Assembly (NCBI RefSeq): GCF_001644665.1
Contig: NZ_CP011393.1
Coordinates: forward strand, 1,324,001-1,388,000
Origin: Fervidobacterium pennivorans
Lineage (GTDB): Bacteria; Thermotogota; Thermotogae; Thermotogales; Fervidobacteriaceae
Length of the DNA stretch: 64,000 nt
Reading direction: 5' to 3'
Part shown: positions 1 through 8,972 of the stretch, one piece after another
How positions within the stretch are numbered: position 1 is the stretch's first letter
Layout: every line of letters starts with the position of its first letter
Notes under the pieces: model-generated
Told to the model about the DNA's origin: nothing
The model's input: the letters and a program-made list of their open reading frames with translations, nothing else
Databases searched by the model: none
Position numbers and translations under genes: made by a program

Positions 1-1
1 A

Positions 2-76
2 GTAAAAAGGGTAGCAGATACTGAAAAGAAGTTTCTAAGAAACAAGAAAGGGGATGCCATGTGCGTAGAGAAATAA
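2..76 (+). CDS. Possible 3' end of the gene upstream of pstC (partial)
   Basis: One frame is open from the window edge to a TAA at 74-76, giving about 24 lysine-rich residues ending CVEK, and it overlaps the start of pstC by 16 bases. In pst operons the gene before pstC is usually pstS, the phosphate-binding protein, so this could be its tail. The fragment is too short to recognise and could be chance. Confidence 0.3.
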   Translation, partial: VKRVADTEKKFLRNKKGDAMCVEK

Positions 77-924
77 AAGATAAAACGCGAAAAGCTTTGA
101 TGGCAATATCTTCAGTCACAGCGATTGCTGCTCTCTTTGGAATATACTATTACCTTGTTAAAGAGTCGCTTCCAGCTATCCGCTCCGTTGGAGCGGAACT
201 CTTTTTATCTGACCAATGGTATCCCGTTTGGGAACCAGGAGAATATGGAATGAGAGCGCTAATTATAAATTCTTTGATTGTAACTGTATTAGGGACGTTA
301 TTGGTTGTTCCTGTTGCATATTTCATAGCCATCTATTTACATGGATTTGCAACGAAGAAGGAAAAATCAATTGTAAGGAGATTGATCGAGTATCTCTCAG
401 GTATACCGTCTGTAATCATTGCTTTTGTCTTTCTTACGTACCTCAGTCCCATTTTTCCGGCGATAGGTATATATTCTCCCCAGAATTTGTTACTTGCATT
501 AATAGGTCTGTTCTTTTTGACAATACCGATAAGTACCGTATTAATATTAGAATCCTTGGACAGTGTTCCAAAGGAACTAGAGGAAGCGAGCGCGGCGCTC
601 GGAGCACTCCCGTTGAAGACTTACATGAAGGTCACGACTAAAGCAGCACTGCCAGGTGTTATGAACGCAATAGTTTTAACGGCGAACAGGATAGTTGGCG
701 AGACGATTGTTGTGTTGCTCCTTGGTGGGGGTGCAGCTATGGTGCCTACAAAACTAACGGACCCGTTTAAGACATTGACAGCAGCTATTGCAAGTGAAAT
801 GCCGGAAGCTGCTAAATTTTCAATTCATTACAGCGCGTTATTCTTTGCAGGCTTGGTACTTGTAATCTTTTCAACGGTATTTGAACTCACATCGGTTATG
901 TTGTTAAGGAGGAGCCGAAGATGA
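61..924 (+). CDS. pstC: Phosphate ABC transporter permease PstC
   Basis: One of two inner-membrane permeases of the high-affinity phosphate importer PstSCAB. The 287 residues show an N-terminal membrane helix, a periplasmic segment with the PstC-like stretch WYPVWEPGEYGM (about residues 53-64), then a transport core with IEYLSGIPSVI and the EAA-type cytoplasmic loop LEEASAALGALPLKT. The start is GTG at 61 behind AAAGGGG; an ATG at 59 is in another frame. The stop overlaps the start of pstA (ATGA). PstC and PstA are homologous; this one is called PstC from its first position and the WxP segment. Confidence 0.9.
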   Translation: MRREIKDKTRKALMAISSVTAIAALFGIYYYLVKESLPAIRSVGAELFLSDQWYPVWEPGEYGMRALIINSLIVTVLGTLLVVPVAYFIAIYLHGFATKKEKSIVRRLIEYLSGIPSVIIAFVFLTYLSPIFPAIGIYSPQNLLLALIGLFFLTIPISTVLILESLDSVPKELEEASAALGALPLKTYMKVTTKAALPGVMNAIVLTANRIVGETIVVLLLGGGAAMVPTKLTDPFKTLTAAIASEMPEAAKFSIHYSALFFAGLVLVIFSTVFELTSVMLLRRSRR

Positions 925-1751
925 GAGAAATAGATAAATCACGTATCGCTGAAAACAGAAAGACAAGGCTTGCCCTACGAATTCTTACATACATTATTTC
1001 CTCACTTATCGTTGCTCTTTTCTTACTTGCGTTTGTGCCGGGGTTAAAATACTGGTCGTGGGAGTTTTTCACTCAATTCCCAAAGGAACGTATGACCGAT
1101 GGGGGTATATTTCCAGCCATTCTTGGTTCAATCTTACTAACCGTAACATCACTTGCGATAGCGATTCCACTTGGTGTGCTGTTGGGAATTGTGCTTTCGG
1201 AATATAATTTGACCTATATAAAGTTCGCAGTTACTATTTTGAGTGGTATACCTTCCGTTGTCTATGGACTTTTTGGATTGGGGTTGTTCTGTATCACAAT
1301 GAACATGAGAACTTCCATTTTAGCTGGTGCCTTAACACTATCTTTGATGGTCTTGCCGGTTATATCATCATCAGTTTACGAAGTGATGCAAGCAATTCCA
1401 AGAGAACTTAGAGAGGCTGCATATGCTTTGGGTGCTCGAAAGAGCGAAGTAATATTTGAAATGTTAGTCCCTTCAGTTAGAAACACCATCCTTACCGTTT
1501 CATTTGTCAGCGCGGGCCGCGTGATTGGTGAAACAGCACCGCTTATTCTTACCGCTGCTGTTTTTTATGCAACACAATTACCGAAAAGTCTTCTTTCTCC
1601 AGTTATGACGATGCCAACTCACATATATTTCTTGACCGCTGCATATGGAAGTAGTGCTCGATGGATGGCTGAAGGAACAGCTTCTGTTCTTATACTATTT
1701 ATAATTCTTGTCTACACAATAGCATTTATGTTCAGGAGGGAAAAGAAATGA
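921..1751 (+). CDS. pstA: Phosphate ABC transporter permease PstA
   Basis: Second permease of the Pst phosphate importer, 276 residues, about six membrane helices. It carries the PstA hallmark TDGGIFPAILGSI (about residues 53-65), the core LSGIPSVVYGLFGLG, and the ATPase-contacting loop LREAAYALGARKSEV. It starts at an ATGA overlap with pstC and ends in an ATGA overlap with pstB, so the three genes are translationally coupled. PstA pairs with PstC to form the channel energised by PstB. Confidence 0.92.
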   Translation: MREIDKSRIAENRKTRLALRILTYIISSLIVALFLLAFVPGLKYWSWEFFTQFPKERMTDGGIFPAILGSILLTVTSLAIAIPLGVLLGIVLSEYNLTYIKFAVTILSGIPSVVYGLFGLGLFCITMNMRTSILAGALTLSLMVLPVISSSVYEVMQAIPRELREAAYALGARKSEVIFEMLVPSVRNTILTVSFVSAGRVIGETAPLILTAAVFYATQLPKSLLSPVMTMPTHIYFLTAAYGSSARWMAEGTASVLILFIILVYTIAFMFRREKK

Positions 1752-2506
1752 CGGATACAGTGATTGAAATTAGGAATTTTAACGCTTATTATGGTGAGAA
1801 AATTGCTGTTAAGGATGCGAATTTGAAAATACAAAAGAACAAAATTACAGCAATAATGGGACCATCTGGTTGCGGTAAATCAACGTTGCTCAGAAGCATC
1901 AACAGGATAAATGACTTGATACCAGAGTTCAAAGTGCAAGGTGAGATACTATTTCACGATAAAAACATATACGACCCAGATGTTGATGTGTACACGCTCA
2001 GAAGAAGGATAGGGATGGTTTTCCAAAAACCAACGCCTTTTCCAATGTCTATCTTTGAGAACATTGCCTACGGCTTGAAATTGATAGGTGTAACCGATAA
2101 AAAGGAACTCAAAGAAAGGGTGCGTAATGCACTTGAGATGGCGGCTTTGTGGGATGAAGTTAAGGATGACCTTGAGAAAAGCGCTTTAAAACTGTCTGGT
2201 GGACAACAACAAAGACTTTGTATAGCGAGAACTATAGCAATAGAACCAGAAGTGATATTGTTTGATGAACCCACAAGTGCACTTGACCCGGTTGCTACGC
2301 AGAAAATAGAGGCTTTAATTGAAGAGCTTGCCGAGAAATTCACTATAGTCATTGTTACACATAATATAGGTCAGGCGTCGAGGATTTCAGATTACGTTGT
2401 CTTCATGTATCGTGGAGAGATAATTGAACAAAACGAAACTTCAAAGTTGTTAACCAATCCACAAAATGAAATCACTCAGCAGTTCCTTAGTGGTAAAATA
2501 GGATAA
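1748..2506 (+). CDS. pstB: Phosphate ABC transporter ATP-binding protein PstB
   Basis: Cytoplasmic ATPase that drives phosphate import. The 252 residues show Walker A GPSGCGKST (about 38-46), the PstB-typical RRRIGMVFQKPTPFPMSI Q-loop region, the signature LSGGQQQRL, Walker B VILFDEPTSALDP and the switch histidine in IVTHN. Its length is normal for PstB. It overlaps pstA by four bases and is followed 39 bases later by phoU, as in many pst operons. Confidence 0.97.
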   Translation: MTDTVIEIRNFNAYYGEKIAVKDANLKIQKNKITAIMGPSGCGKSTLLRSINRINDLIPEFKVQGEILFHDKNIYDPDVDVYTLRRRIGMVFQKPTPFPMSIFENIAYGLKLIGVTDKKELKERVRNALEMAALWDEVKDDLEKSALKLSGGQQQRLCIARTIAIEPEVILFDEPTSALDPVATQKIEALIEELAEKFTIVIVTHNIGQASRISDYVVFMYRGEIIEQNETSKLLTNPQNEITQQFLSGKIG

Positions 2507-2545
2507 ATAGGATAATGATAGATAATTATCAGGGGAGGAATAAAG

Positions 2546-3193
2546 ATGGTAGACGAAAGGCATCACTTTGAAAAGGAGTTTTCTATGCTTAGAGCTGAGC
2601 TTTCTAAGATGGTTTCGTTAGTCACAGATTCGATAGAAATGGCTTCTGTGGCATTCGAGAATGTGGACCGCTCAATCGCAAGAAAGATTTTAGAACTTGA
2701 CGATGAAATTGACGATCTCAACAGAGAGATTGAAAACCTTGTCATAGATATAATAGCAAGGTTTACACCTCTCGGAAAAGATTTGAGATATACAATCGCT
2801 GCAATGAAACTTGCTAACAATCTTGAAAGAATAGGGGACCATGCATGCAACTTCGCAGAGAAAACATTATGGATTTCGGACAACATGCCTGAATTCAAGC
2901 CCTCAGCCTTGGTAAAGCAAATGTTCGGAGAAGTTATCAATATGCTTCAGAAGACGGTTTTGGCGTTCTCGAGAAGGGACGTTGAACTTGCCATAGAAAC
3001 GTGGCGTATGGATGACGTTATTGACGATTTGGACAGAAAGGTTACAAACGATGTTGAAGGTTTCGAACCTCACACTTTGGTTTTGAACGTGCTTTTTGCA
3101 AGGGACTTAGAACGTGTTGCTGACCATTTGACTAACATATGTGAGGAGATAGTATTTATAGAAACAGGAAAGGAGCTAAAAAGCCTACTATGA
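2546..3193 (+). CDS. phoU: Phosphate signalling regulator PhoU
   Basis: PhoU links the state of the Pst transporter to the PhoR kinase and damps phosphate uptake. The 215-residue all-helical protein consists of two tandem PhoU repeats, each with an acidic metal-binding helix: ELDDEIDDLNREIE near residue 50 and RMDDVIDDLDRKV near residue 153, plus NLERIGDHACN and DLERVADHLTN. The start ATG follows AGGGGAGG. It sits between pstB and the response regulator and overlaps the latter (ATGA). Normal length for the family. Confidence 0.95.
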   Translation: MVDERHHFEKEFSMLRAELSKMVSLVTDSIEMASVAFENVDRSIARKILELDDEIDDLNREIENLVIDIIARFTPLGKDLRYTIAAMKLANNLERIGDHACNFAEKTLWISDNMPEFKPSALVKQMFGEVINMLQKTVLAFSRRDVELAIETWRMDDVIDDLDRKVTNDVEGFEPHTLVLNVLFARDLERVADHLTNICEEIVFIETGKELKSLL

Positions 3194-3885
3194 GGGTACT
3201 TGTTGTTGAGGATGAAAGGTTGCTTGCTGAAAATATAAGCAAGATGCTCAAAAGCGAAGGGTTTGAGGTTGAAATTGCATACAGTGTCTCTGATATGTAC
3301 AAAAAAATTGAGGTGTTCGAACCAGAACTAATTGTGCTCGATTTAATGCTACCTGATGGCAATGCGTTGAACGAAATCCAAGAGCTCAAGACTGAACTCC
3401 CAGAAGTTGGAATTATCATTATTTCCGCAAAGAACACCGATTTGGATAAGATAATAGGTATTGAACTTGGTGCGGATGACTACGTAGGTAAACCATTCAA
3501 CACAAGGGAACTTGTTGCCCGCGTGAAGGCGTTTTTTAGAAGAACAAAGGGATTAAAAGAGGTCATCCGTTACGGGAAACTTGAGATATATCCAGAAGAT
3601 TACACAGTTTTCTACGATGGTAAGAAAATAGAACTAACATCAAAGGAATTTGAAATTTTAAGACTCCTTGCTCAACGTCCAGATAGGGTATTCTCCAGAG
3701 AGCAGATTTTGGAGGAGTTGTGGAAGGACGATTTTGAAGTCTACGATAGAGTAATTGATGTTCATATAAACAGCCTGAGAAAGAAACTCGGGAAGAACTG
3801 GATAGTAACTGTCCGTGGAGTTGGATACAAATTCTCAAAGAAAGGGGACACAGCCCTTGAATCAGATGAATCCGACAGAGAATAA
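3190..3885 (+). CDS. phoB: OmpR/PhoB-family response regulator
   Basis: DNA-binding regulator expected to be phosphorylated by the kinase that follows. The receiver domain (about 1-115) has the acidic pair in VEDE, the phosphoacceptor Asp51 in LIVLDLMLPDG, and Lys in YVGKPFN. The winged helix (about 130-220) ends with DVHINSLRKKLG and VRGVGYKF. It overlaps phoU by four bases and the kinase reading frame by about 20. Position within the pst operon supports PhoB; autoregulation of the operon is inferred, and no pho box could be looked for upstream because the promoter lies outside the window. Confidence 0.88.
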   Translation: MRVLVVEDERLLAENISKMLKSEGFEVEIAYSVSDMYKKIEVFEPELIVLDLMLPDGNALNEIQELKTELPEVGIIIISAKNTDLDKIIGIELGADDYVGKPFNTRELVARVKAFFRRTKGLKEVIRYGKLEIYPEDYTVFYDGKKIELTSKEFEILRLLAQRPDRVFSREQILEELWKDDFEVYDRVIDVHINSLRKKLGKNWIVTVRGVGYKFSKKGDTALESDESDRE

Positions 3886-4870
3886 ATTATCACACGCTGA
3901 ATTAGCGACAAAGCTTCTGGACCATGTTCAGGAAGCGGTTTTTGTTTTAACCGGTTCAAAAATTACGTATGCGAACAAAAGAGCAAAAGAGTTTTTTGGA
4001 GAATGCGAAGGTTTGGATTTGTTTGAGCTTCTCATCTTAGAAAAAGGAACCTTGATTGTTGATGCGATACATTCGGACAATTTTGGAAACACCCTGGAAT
4101 TTGAGGATAGGGTTTTTTCTAGTAAAAAAGGTGGATGGGTCTATTTTCACATTACATATGTAAAAGAACTCTCCACCTTAATTCTTCGTGATATTACTCA
4201 AGAAAGAATTCTACAAGAAGCTAAGGACAATATGTCTGTTTTGATAGCCCACGAGCTCAAAAACCCGCTCGGAGTTTTGCTAAGCACGGTATCTGAGATG
4301 ATTGAGGACGAAGATGATGAGGAGAGATTAAAAAAGTTACTCGCAATTGAGAGGCAAGCACTCAGGCTTAAAAGAATTGTCGAACAGGTTGAGTATATAA
4401 CCAGGGCACAACTTGGACTTTACACACCTAAGCCTGTTCCAATTAATGTAAGAAGGTTAGTAGATACCGTTTTAGATGATGTAAAAGAGCTCGCCCAAAC
4501 AAAATCAATAAAGATTGAAAAGCATATAGATGTTGAAAAATTGGTGGCTGATGAGTTTATAATCAGGACTATATTGAAAAATCTTGTCTCCAACGCGGTT
4601 AAGTATTCTTTCGAAAATTCAAAGGTTATTATCAAAATTACTGAAGATTACATTTCTATCCGAGACTTTGGTGTTGGGATTCCTGAAGAAGAAATTCCAA
4701 AGATATTTAACAGATTTTACCGCACATCAACGGGTGTCAAAATGGCTTCGGGCTCGGGTCTGGGACTTGCCGTGGTTAAACACCTAGCAAATATTGCGAA
4801 TTACAGAATTGAAGTCAAATCTCAACACATGATTGGAACTGAATTTATTGTATATCTCCGTTCAGAATAG
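3866..4870 (+). CDS. phoR: Cytosolic PAS-containing sensor histidine kinase (PhoR-like)
   Basis: Partner kinase of the preceding PhoB-like regulator. About 334 residues: a PAS-like region (roughly 20-110), a HisKA domain with His129 in IAHELKNPLG, and an ATPase domain with N box LVSNAVKYS, G1 RDFGVGIP and G2 GSGLGLAVVKHL. No transmembrane segment is visible, unlike typical PhoR, so it should sense phosphate inside the cell or through Pst/PhoU. The frame is open back to a GTG at 3815, but ATG 3866 is preferred because it overlaps phoB by only 20 bases; its ribosome site is weak, fitting translational coupling. Confidence 0.85.
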   Translation: MNPTENKLSHAELATKLLDHVQEAVFVLTGSKITYANKRAKEFFGECEGLDLFELLILEKGTLIVDAIHSDNFGNTLEFEDRVFSSKKGGWVYFHITYVKELSTLILRDITQERILQEAKDNMSVLIAHELKNPLGVLLSTVSEMIEDEDDEERLKKLLAIERQALRLKRIVEQVEYITRAQLGLYTPKPVPINVRRLVDTVLDDVKELAQTKSIKIEKHIDVEKLVADEFIIRTILKNLVSNAVKYSFENSKVIIKITEDYISIRDFGVGIPEEEIPKIFNRFYRTSTGVKMASGSGLGLAVVKHLANIANYRIEVKSQHMIGTEFIVYLRSE

Positions 4871-4890
4871 TGTTTTTATGCTAAAAAATA

Positions 4891-4923
4891 AGCCAGAGAA
4901 AACACCCCTCTGGCTTTTTGTTT
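4891..4923 (+). terminator. Intrinsic terminator after phoR
   Basis: An 8-bp stem AGCCAGAG/CTCTGGCT with a 10-base loop is followed by a T-rich stretch 20 bases after the phoR stop. It closes the pst-pho operon. Confidence 0.85.
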
Positions 4924-4980
4924 TGAAGCGTTTAGAAAGGTTGATGAAGATATTAGTAAGTTTAAAACTCAATAAACAAT

Positions 4981-5008
4981 AAAAAGCCACCGCGAAGGTG
5001 GCTTTTTT
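4981..5008 (-). terminator. Bidirectional terminator between phoR and infB
   Basis: Stem AAAAAGCCACC/GGTGGCTTTTT with a five-base loop (GCGAA) has runs of A and T on both sides, so it can work on either strand. It lies 17 bases past the infB stop and most likely ends infB transcription; it also backs up the terminator at 4891. Confidence 0.85.
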
Positions 5009-5024
5009 GAATCAGTTTAACGCT

Positions 5025-7079
5025 TTAGTTATTTTCTTCCTTAGGTTCTTCGACAATAGCTGTCAACTTCCTTGGAACTTTCTTGATTATGTAGAATTCC
5101 AGCTCGTCCCCTTCTTTTATATCATCAAAATTCTGGAACTTTATACCACATTCCTGTGGAGCACTAATTTTGTTAACATCTTGTTGGTAATGTTTTAAGC
5201 TTTCTATTTTACCTTCGAAGACCAACGAGCCATTTCTGTATATCCTAACAAATCCGCTCTTGTCCACATATCCATCGTAAACTTGAACTCCTGCAACGTT
5301 TCCATATTTGTGTATTTTAAAGACCTTTTTAATCTCACCTGTTCCGGTCTTTTCTTCAACTTCTTCAGGCTCAAGCATACCTTCAAGAGCTGCTTTTAAG
5401 TCTTCGAGAAGTTTGTAGATGATAGTGTATGTTTTTATTTGAACGCCTTCTGATTCTGCTAATTTCGAAGATTGTGAATCGGCTTTTACTCTAAAACCAA
5501 GTATGATGGCTTCCGAAGCTGATGCAAGCATGACATCACTTGTGTTTATTGCACCTACTGCAGCGTGGACGATGTCTATATCAATTTCGTTTGTTCTAAG
5601 CTTTGCTATAGCATTTTGCAAAGCCTGGAGGGAGCCAACCGTATCTGCTTTCAAAATAAGTTTCAGTTCCTTCTTTTCGCCTTCTTGCATCTTTTTCAAA
5701 ATCTCTTCGAGTTTTATTTGTCTCTTCTTTCTCAACTCGCGTGCTTCGATTTCTCTTACCTTTTCTACAATTTCTTCAGCTTTTTCTTTTGATTCAACAA
5801 CGTAAATGATACTGTGCGGGTCTGGGAGTTCTTCGAAACCAACTATCATAACAGGAGTCGATGGTTCAGCTTGGTTTATGCGTTTTCCTTTGTCATCTAT
5901 GAGCGCTTTTACTTTTCCGTAAACCTTTCCAGCTACAACGTAGTCTCCCACTTTGAGTATACCATCTTTGACTATCGCATTTGCCACAGGTCCGTATCCC
6001 TTATCAAGGCGTGTTTCAATTGTTACAGCCCTTACAGGTTTATCAGGTATGCATCTTATATCTTGCATTTCAGCAACCAGGAGAATCATTTCAAGCAACG
6101 TATCAACATTCGTTCCGTTTCGTGCAGATATGGGGACAACGATTGTGTCTCCACCCCATTCTTCTGGTATGAGGTTCAATTTTGTTACCAAATCTTGTTT
6201 TGTGAGTTCAACATTTGCGTTTGGTTTATCTATCTTATTGATAGCTACAATAATCGGCACATTTGCAGATTTTGCATGGTTGTAAGCTTCTATCGTTTGG
6301 GGCATAACACCGTCATCTGCAGCGACTACGAGAACAACGATATCCGTTGCTTGAGCTCCTCTGGCTCGCATTTCTGTAAAGACTTCGTGTCCGGGAGTGT
6401 CGATGAATGTAATCTTCTTACCATTGACCACAACTTGGTAAGCACCAATACTTTGTGTAATTCCACCCTCTTCTTTTTCTGCTATTCTTGTCTTCCTTAT
6501 ATAGTCCAAAAGTGTGGTCTTACCATGGTCAACGTGACCCATCACAGTTACAACAGGGGGCCTTGGAACTAACTTTTCTTTATCTTGGTAAAGTATCTCA
6601 AATTGCCTCTTCAATTCATCGAGTGGGTTTTCCAGTTTGACTTCTTCTTTTCCTTGCTCCTCTTCAAATGTGAGGCGAACATCATACATCTTTGCAATTT
6701 TCTTTGCAAGCGATACAGAGATTGGTTGGCCAGGTCTGAGAACCTCACCTTTCATGAAGAAATCTTGGATAATTCTATTTTGCGGAACTTTTATCTTTTC
6801 CGCAAATTTGTCCAATTTTAGGTCTTCTTCTGTAATATGAACGGGAGGCTTTTTCGCCTCTACTTTTTCCTTTGTTGGTTCCCTTGATTTAGTTAATGTT
6901 ACATCTTCCTCCTCGTCGAGGGTTTCCTTGTAGATTTCAAGGAGGATATTCACAGTCTCTTCATCGATAAAACTCATGTGGCTCTTTACTTCAATACCAA
7001 GCTCCTCTAGTTCGTGGAGCAATTCTTTTGTATCCATGTCGAGTTGTTTTGCAAGTTCGTATACCCTTAGTCTTGCCAA
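5025..7079 (-). CDS. infB: Translation initiation factor IF-2
   Basis: GTPase that places initiator tRNA on the 30S subunit. About 684 residues: two short N-terminal IF2_N domains, the G domain from about residue 180 with G1 [10 protein letters not shown]3 DTPGHEVF and G4 NKID, then the beta-barrel and C-terminal initiator-tRNA domains. The frame is open to a GTG at 7088, but that GTG is part of the ribosome site GGGAGGTG; the start is therefore taken as TTG at 7079, giving [11 protein letters not shown], the beginning I recall for Thermotoga IF-2. It has its own promoter inside the end of the upstream gene. Confidence 0.96.
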   Translation of the reverse strand: MARLRVYELAKQLDMDTKELLHELEELGIEVKSHMSFIDEETVNILLEIYKETLDEEEDVTLTKSREPTKEKVEAKKPPVHITEEDLKLDKFAEKIKVPQNRIIQDFFMKGEVLRPGQPISVSLAKKIAKMYDVRLTFEEEQGKEEVKLENPLDELKRQFEILYQDKEKLVPRPPVVTVMGHVDHGKTTLLDYIRKTRIAEKEEGGITQSIGAYQVVVNGKKITFIDTPGHEVFTEMRARGAQATDIVVLVVAADDGVMPQTIEAYNHAKSANVPIIVAINKIDKPNANVELTKQDLVTKLNLIPEEWGGDTIVVPISARNGTNVDTLLEMILLVAEMQDIRCIPDKPVRAVTIETRLDKGYGPVANAIVKDGILKVGDYVVAGKVYGKVKALIDDKGKRINQAEPSTPVMIVGFEELPDPHSIIYVVESKEKAEEIVEKVREIEARELRKKRQIKLEEILKKMQEGEKKELKLILKADTVGSLQALQNAIAKLRTNEIDIDIVHAAVGAINTSDVMLASASEAIILGFRVKADSQSSKLAESEGVQIKTYTIIYKLLEDLKAALEGMLEPEEVEEKTGTGEIKKVFKIHKYGNVAGVQVYDGYVDKSGFVRIYRNGSLVFEGKIESLKHYQQDVNKISAPQECGIKFQNFDDIKEGDELEFYIIKKVPRKLTAIVEEPKEENN

Positions 7080-7100
7080 AAAATCCACCTCCCGTTTAAC

Positions 7101-8102
7101 TCAAACTATATTATAACACACATTCTTTGGATTGTTCAATTCGTTTAACCAATTGAAAAAATCGTGTATTGAATCTTCAACTTTTCTGGGGGTGTATGGT
7201 ATTATAGATGAGATTTTCGCCTTTGAAAATGTGTAATTCAAACGCAATGTGTGTAGTGCATAAGGAACAAATTCAGTTGGTATTGAAAAGAGCAAATTAG
7301 CAATCAATGAAATTGCGCTGAGTATATCTCCAGAAGTGTCATCTAGTATCTTGAACGAATTAAGACCACATAGTTGCGGGAGCTTTGCAAAATCAATGTC
7401 GTTACCAGAGACTATGAAACGTTGCTTTGAAATTTTGCTGTAGCTATTTGATATAAGCAGGCTGTATAGTTTAACAATAGCATCGGCGACGTCTCGCACA
7501 TCGACGAAGTCAAATTTACCATTTACCGTATAACGCAATTTTCCAGTTTTATATTTCAACAGTACTCTTGAGAAATATGATAATTTGTAATCGTATGGTC
7601 CAAATATACCTGTTGGAAAGATGATAAAACCATCAAGACCTTCAGAAAATGCCTTTTCAACTTCTTTGGTGGCTATAGCCTTTGATTTTGCATAGTCCCC
7701 AACAACACGGGTTTCATCCACTGGTGTTTCTTCGGTTATTAAACTACCTTTTTCAACTTCAACAAACGCGTGAACACTGCTTACGTAAATCAACGGTATT
7801 TTCTTTTTCTTCGCAAGGTTTATAACATTTTTCGTTCCTCCAACGTTTACCGAATAGACCAGTTTCTTTTTGGCTGGGGTTATCGCTATAACTGAAGCGA
7901 GATGGAATATTGCATCAACATTTTCAAGTGCGTGTGAAAAATCTGAGCGCACGTCTGAATAGAAAACCTCCACTGGAACAAGTTGGAGTGGAAATAGAGT
8001 GTCACCTGGCTGAATCAAAACCCTAACCTTTTCACCTTTTTGGAGAAATTTCTTTACCAACACGTTTCCTAAATGACCGGTTGCACCTGTGATTAAGACC
8101 AT
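7101..8102 (-). CDS. NAD-dependent epimerase/dehydratase (extended SDR)
   Basis: A 333-residue extended short-chain dehydrogenase/reductase. The N-terminal Rossmann motif is TGATGHLGNVL (about residues 5-15); the catalytic pair is likely YAKSK near residue 136 with an upstream Ser in YVSSVHAF. The family acts on nucleotide sugars or flavonol-like carbonyl substrates, and the substrate cannot be read here. ATG at 8102 follows GAGGTGAT. It ends 21 bases before the infB start. The IS at 8127 now separates it from marR; before that insertion the two genes overlapped by 10 bases. Confidence 0.8.
   Translation of the reverse strand: MVLITGATGHLGNVLVKKFLQKGEKVRVLIQPGDTLFPLQLVPVEVFYSDVRSDFSHALENVDAIFHLASVIAITPAKKKLVYSVNVGGTKNVINLAKKKKIPLIYVSSVHAFVEVEKGSLITEETPVDETRVVGDYAKSKAIATKEVEKAFSEGLDGFIIFPTGIFGPYDYKLSYFSRVLLKYKTGKLRYTVNGKFDFVDVRDVADAIVKLYSLLISNSYSKISKQRFIVSGNDIDFAKLPQLCGLNSFKILDDTSGDILSAISLIANLLFSIPTEFVPYALHTLRLNYTFSKAKISSIIPYTPRKVEDSIHDFFNWLNELNNPKNVCYNIV
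7110..7118 (-). promoter_or_regulatory. Extended -10 promoter for infB
   Basis: On the minus strand TGTTATAAT (TGn plus perfect TATAAT) lies about 31 bases before the TTG start of infB, at the very end of the epimerase gene. No good -35 box is visible, as expected for an extended -10 promoter. Confidence 0.6.
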
Positions 8103-8118
8103 ATTTTATCACCTCTAT

Positions 8119-8972
8119 CAATCATTGATTTTGTTAACCAAAGGTATTGATAAATTTCAAAAATCATATTATCTTCTTAAATAGGGGACACCCCCCAATA
8201 TACTCTCAATAAGGAGGTATCCCGATATGGTTAATATCCAACCCAAATGCCCTCATTGCGGCTCTTCTAACTTCATCAAAAACGGTCATGATAAGTTCAA
8301 AAACCAAATCTTCTTTTGCAAAGACTGCAAGCGTTACTTTAAACTTACTTTCACCAAAAAACACAAACTTTTTTCTTTCCCTTACCCTCGTTGTGTTCAT
8401 TGTAACCATGTCATGGAAATTTACAAAATCCACTTTCTCTTCCTCAGCCTGTGCCTTTCAACTTTCATCCTTTCAAATTCTTCCGTTTCCCTATCTATAT
8501 CATTCTCAAAGCTTTCATCTTGTACTTCAAATACAACCTTTCTCTTCGTGCCATTAAAGCTTGCTTGAATATCAATGTCTCTCATGTCGCTATTTACAAA
8601 TGGATTATCAAGTTATCTTCTATTATTTCGCTTTTTGAGTTTGAGAATGTATTTAAAGTTCATGGTGATGAAGTCTAAATAGAGTTAATAACCGATGGAC
8701 TAAAAGCGTACGAGATAGCAGTAAAACTAAATTTTGATAATGTTGAGCACAGAGAAGTAAGACTAGGTAAAAACAACGAATGTGAATCGAAATTTTCGTT
8801 ATTTAAGATGTTTGTTAGAGCGAAAAGGAGCTTCAAGAAATTTAGCAACATACGGTACTATGTAAATGGTTTTTGTGTAGTAAGGAACCTATGCAAGTTA
8901 TATGAGAACGAAAATGAGATGATTACAGCTTTAGCTTCCATCATCATTACTAGTTAACAGCATCCAATCATT
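8119..8972 (+). mobile_element. Decayed IS6-like insertion sequence, copy C, with 8-bp target duplication
   Basis: The element spans 8127-8964 (838 bp). Its ends are imperfect inverted repeats sharing GTTAAC at the same offset (left GATTTTGTTAACC, right read inward GATGCTGTTAACT). It is flanked by a perfect 8-bp direct repeat CAATCATT at 8119-8126 and 8965-8972. Inside is a broken zinc-ribbon DDE transposase. Two shorter relatives lie at 23501-23888 and 48007-48395. The 8-bp duplication and transposase style fit the IS6 family; family placement is inference. Confidence 0.9.
8227..8957 (+). pseudogene. Broken zinc-ribbon DDE transposase
   Basis: The N-terminus MVNIQPKCPHCGSSNFIKNG with a CxxC...CxxC ribbon (CPHC, CKDC, then CVHC) is in one frame from 8227. 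The HTH-like part LSLRAIKACLNINVSHVAIY and the first catalytic Asp (VHGDEV, about 8661-8675) are in another frame. A stop at 8676 follows, and the same frame resumes with TDGLKAY (second Asp) and NNECESKF (Glu), ending FCVVRNLCK...IIITS at 8957. So there is one frameshift, and a block between the first and second catalytic Asp is missing. It cannot make active transposase. Confidence 0.85.

Noticed and set aside
2521-2530. Palindrome GATAATTATC between pstB and phoU
   Set aside because: It lies within a short AT-rich spacer inside an operon; a 10-bp AT palindrome is expected by chance here and no promoter elements are adjacent.
8206-8568. Several overlapping open frames on both strands inside the IS
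   Set aside because: They are shadows of the broken transposase; only the frames carrying the zinc ribbon, HTH and DDE motifs have recognisable content.
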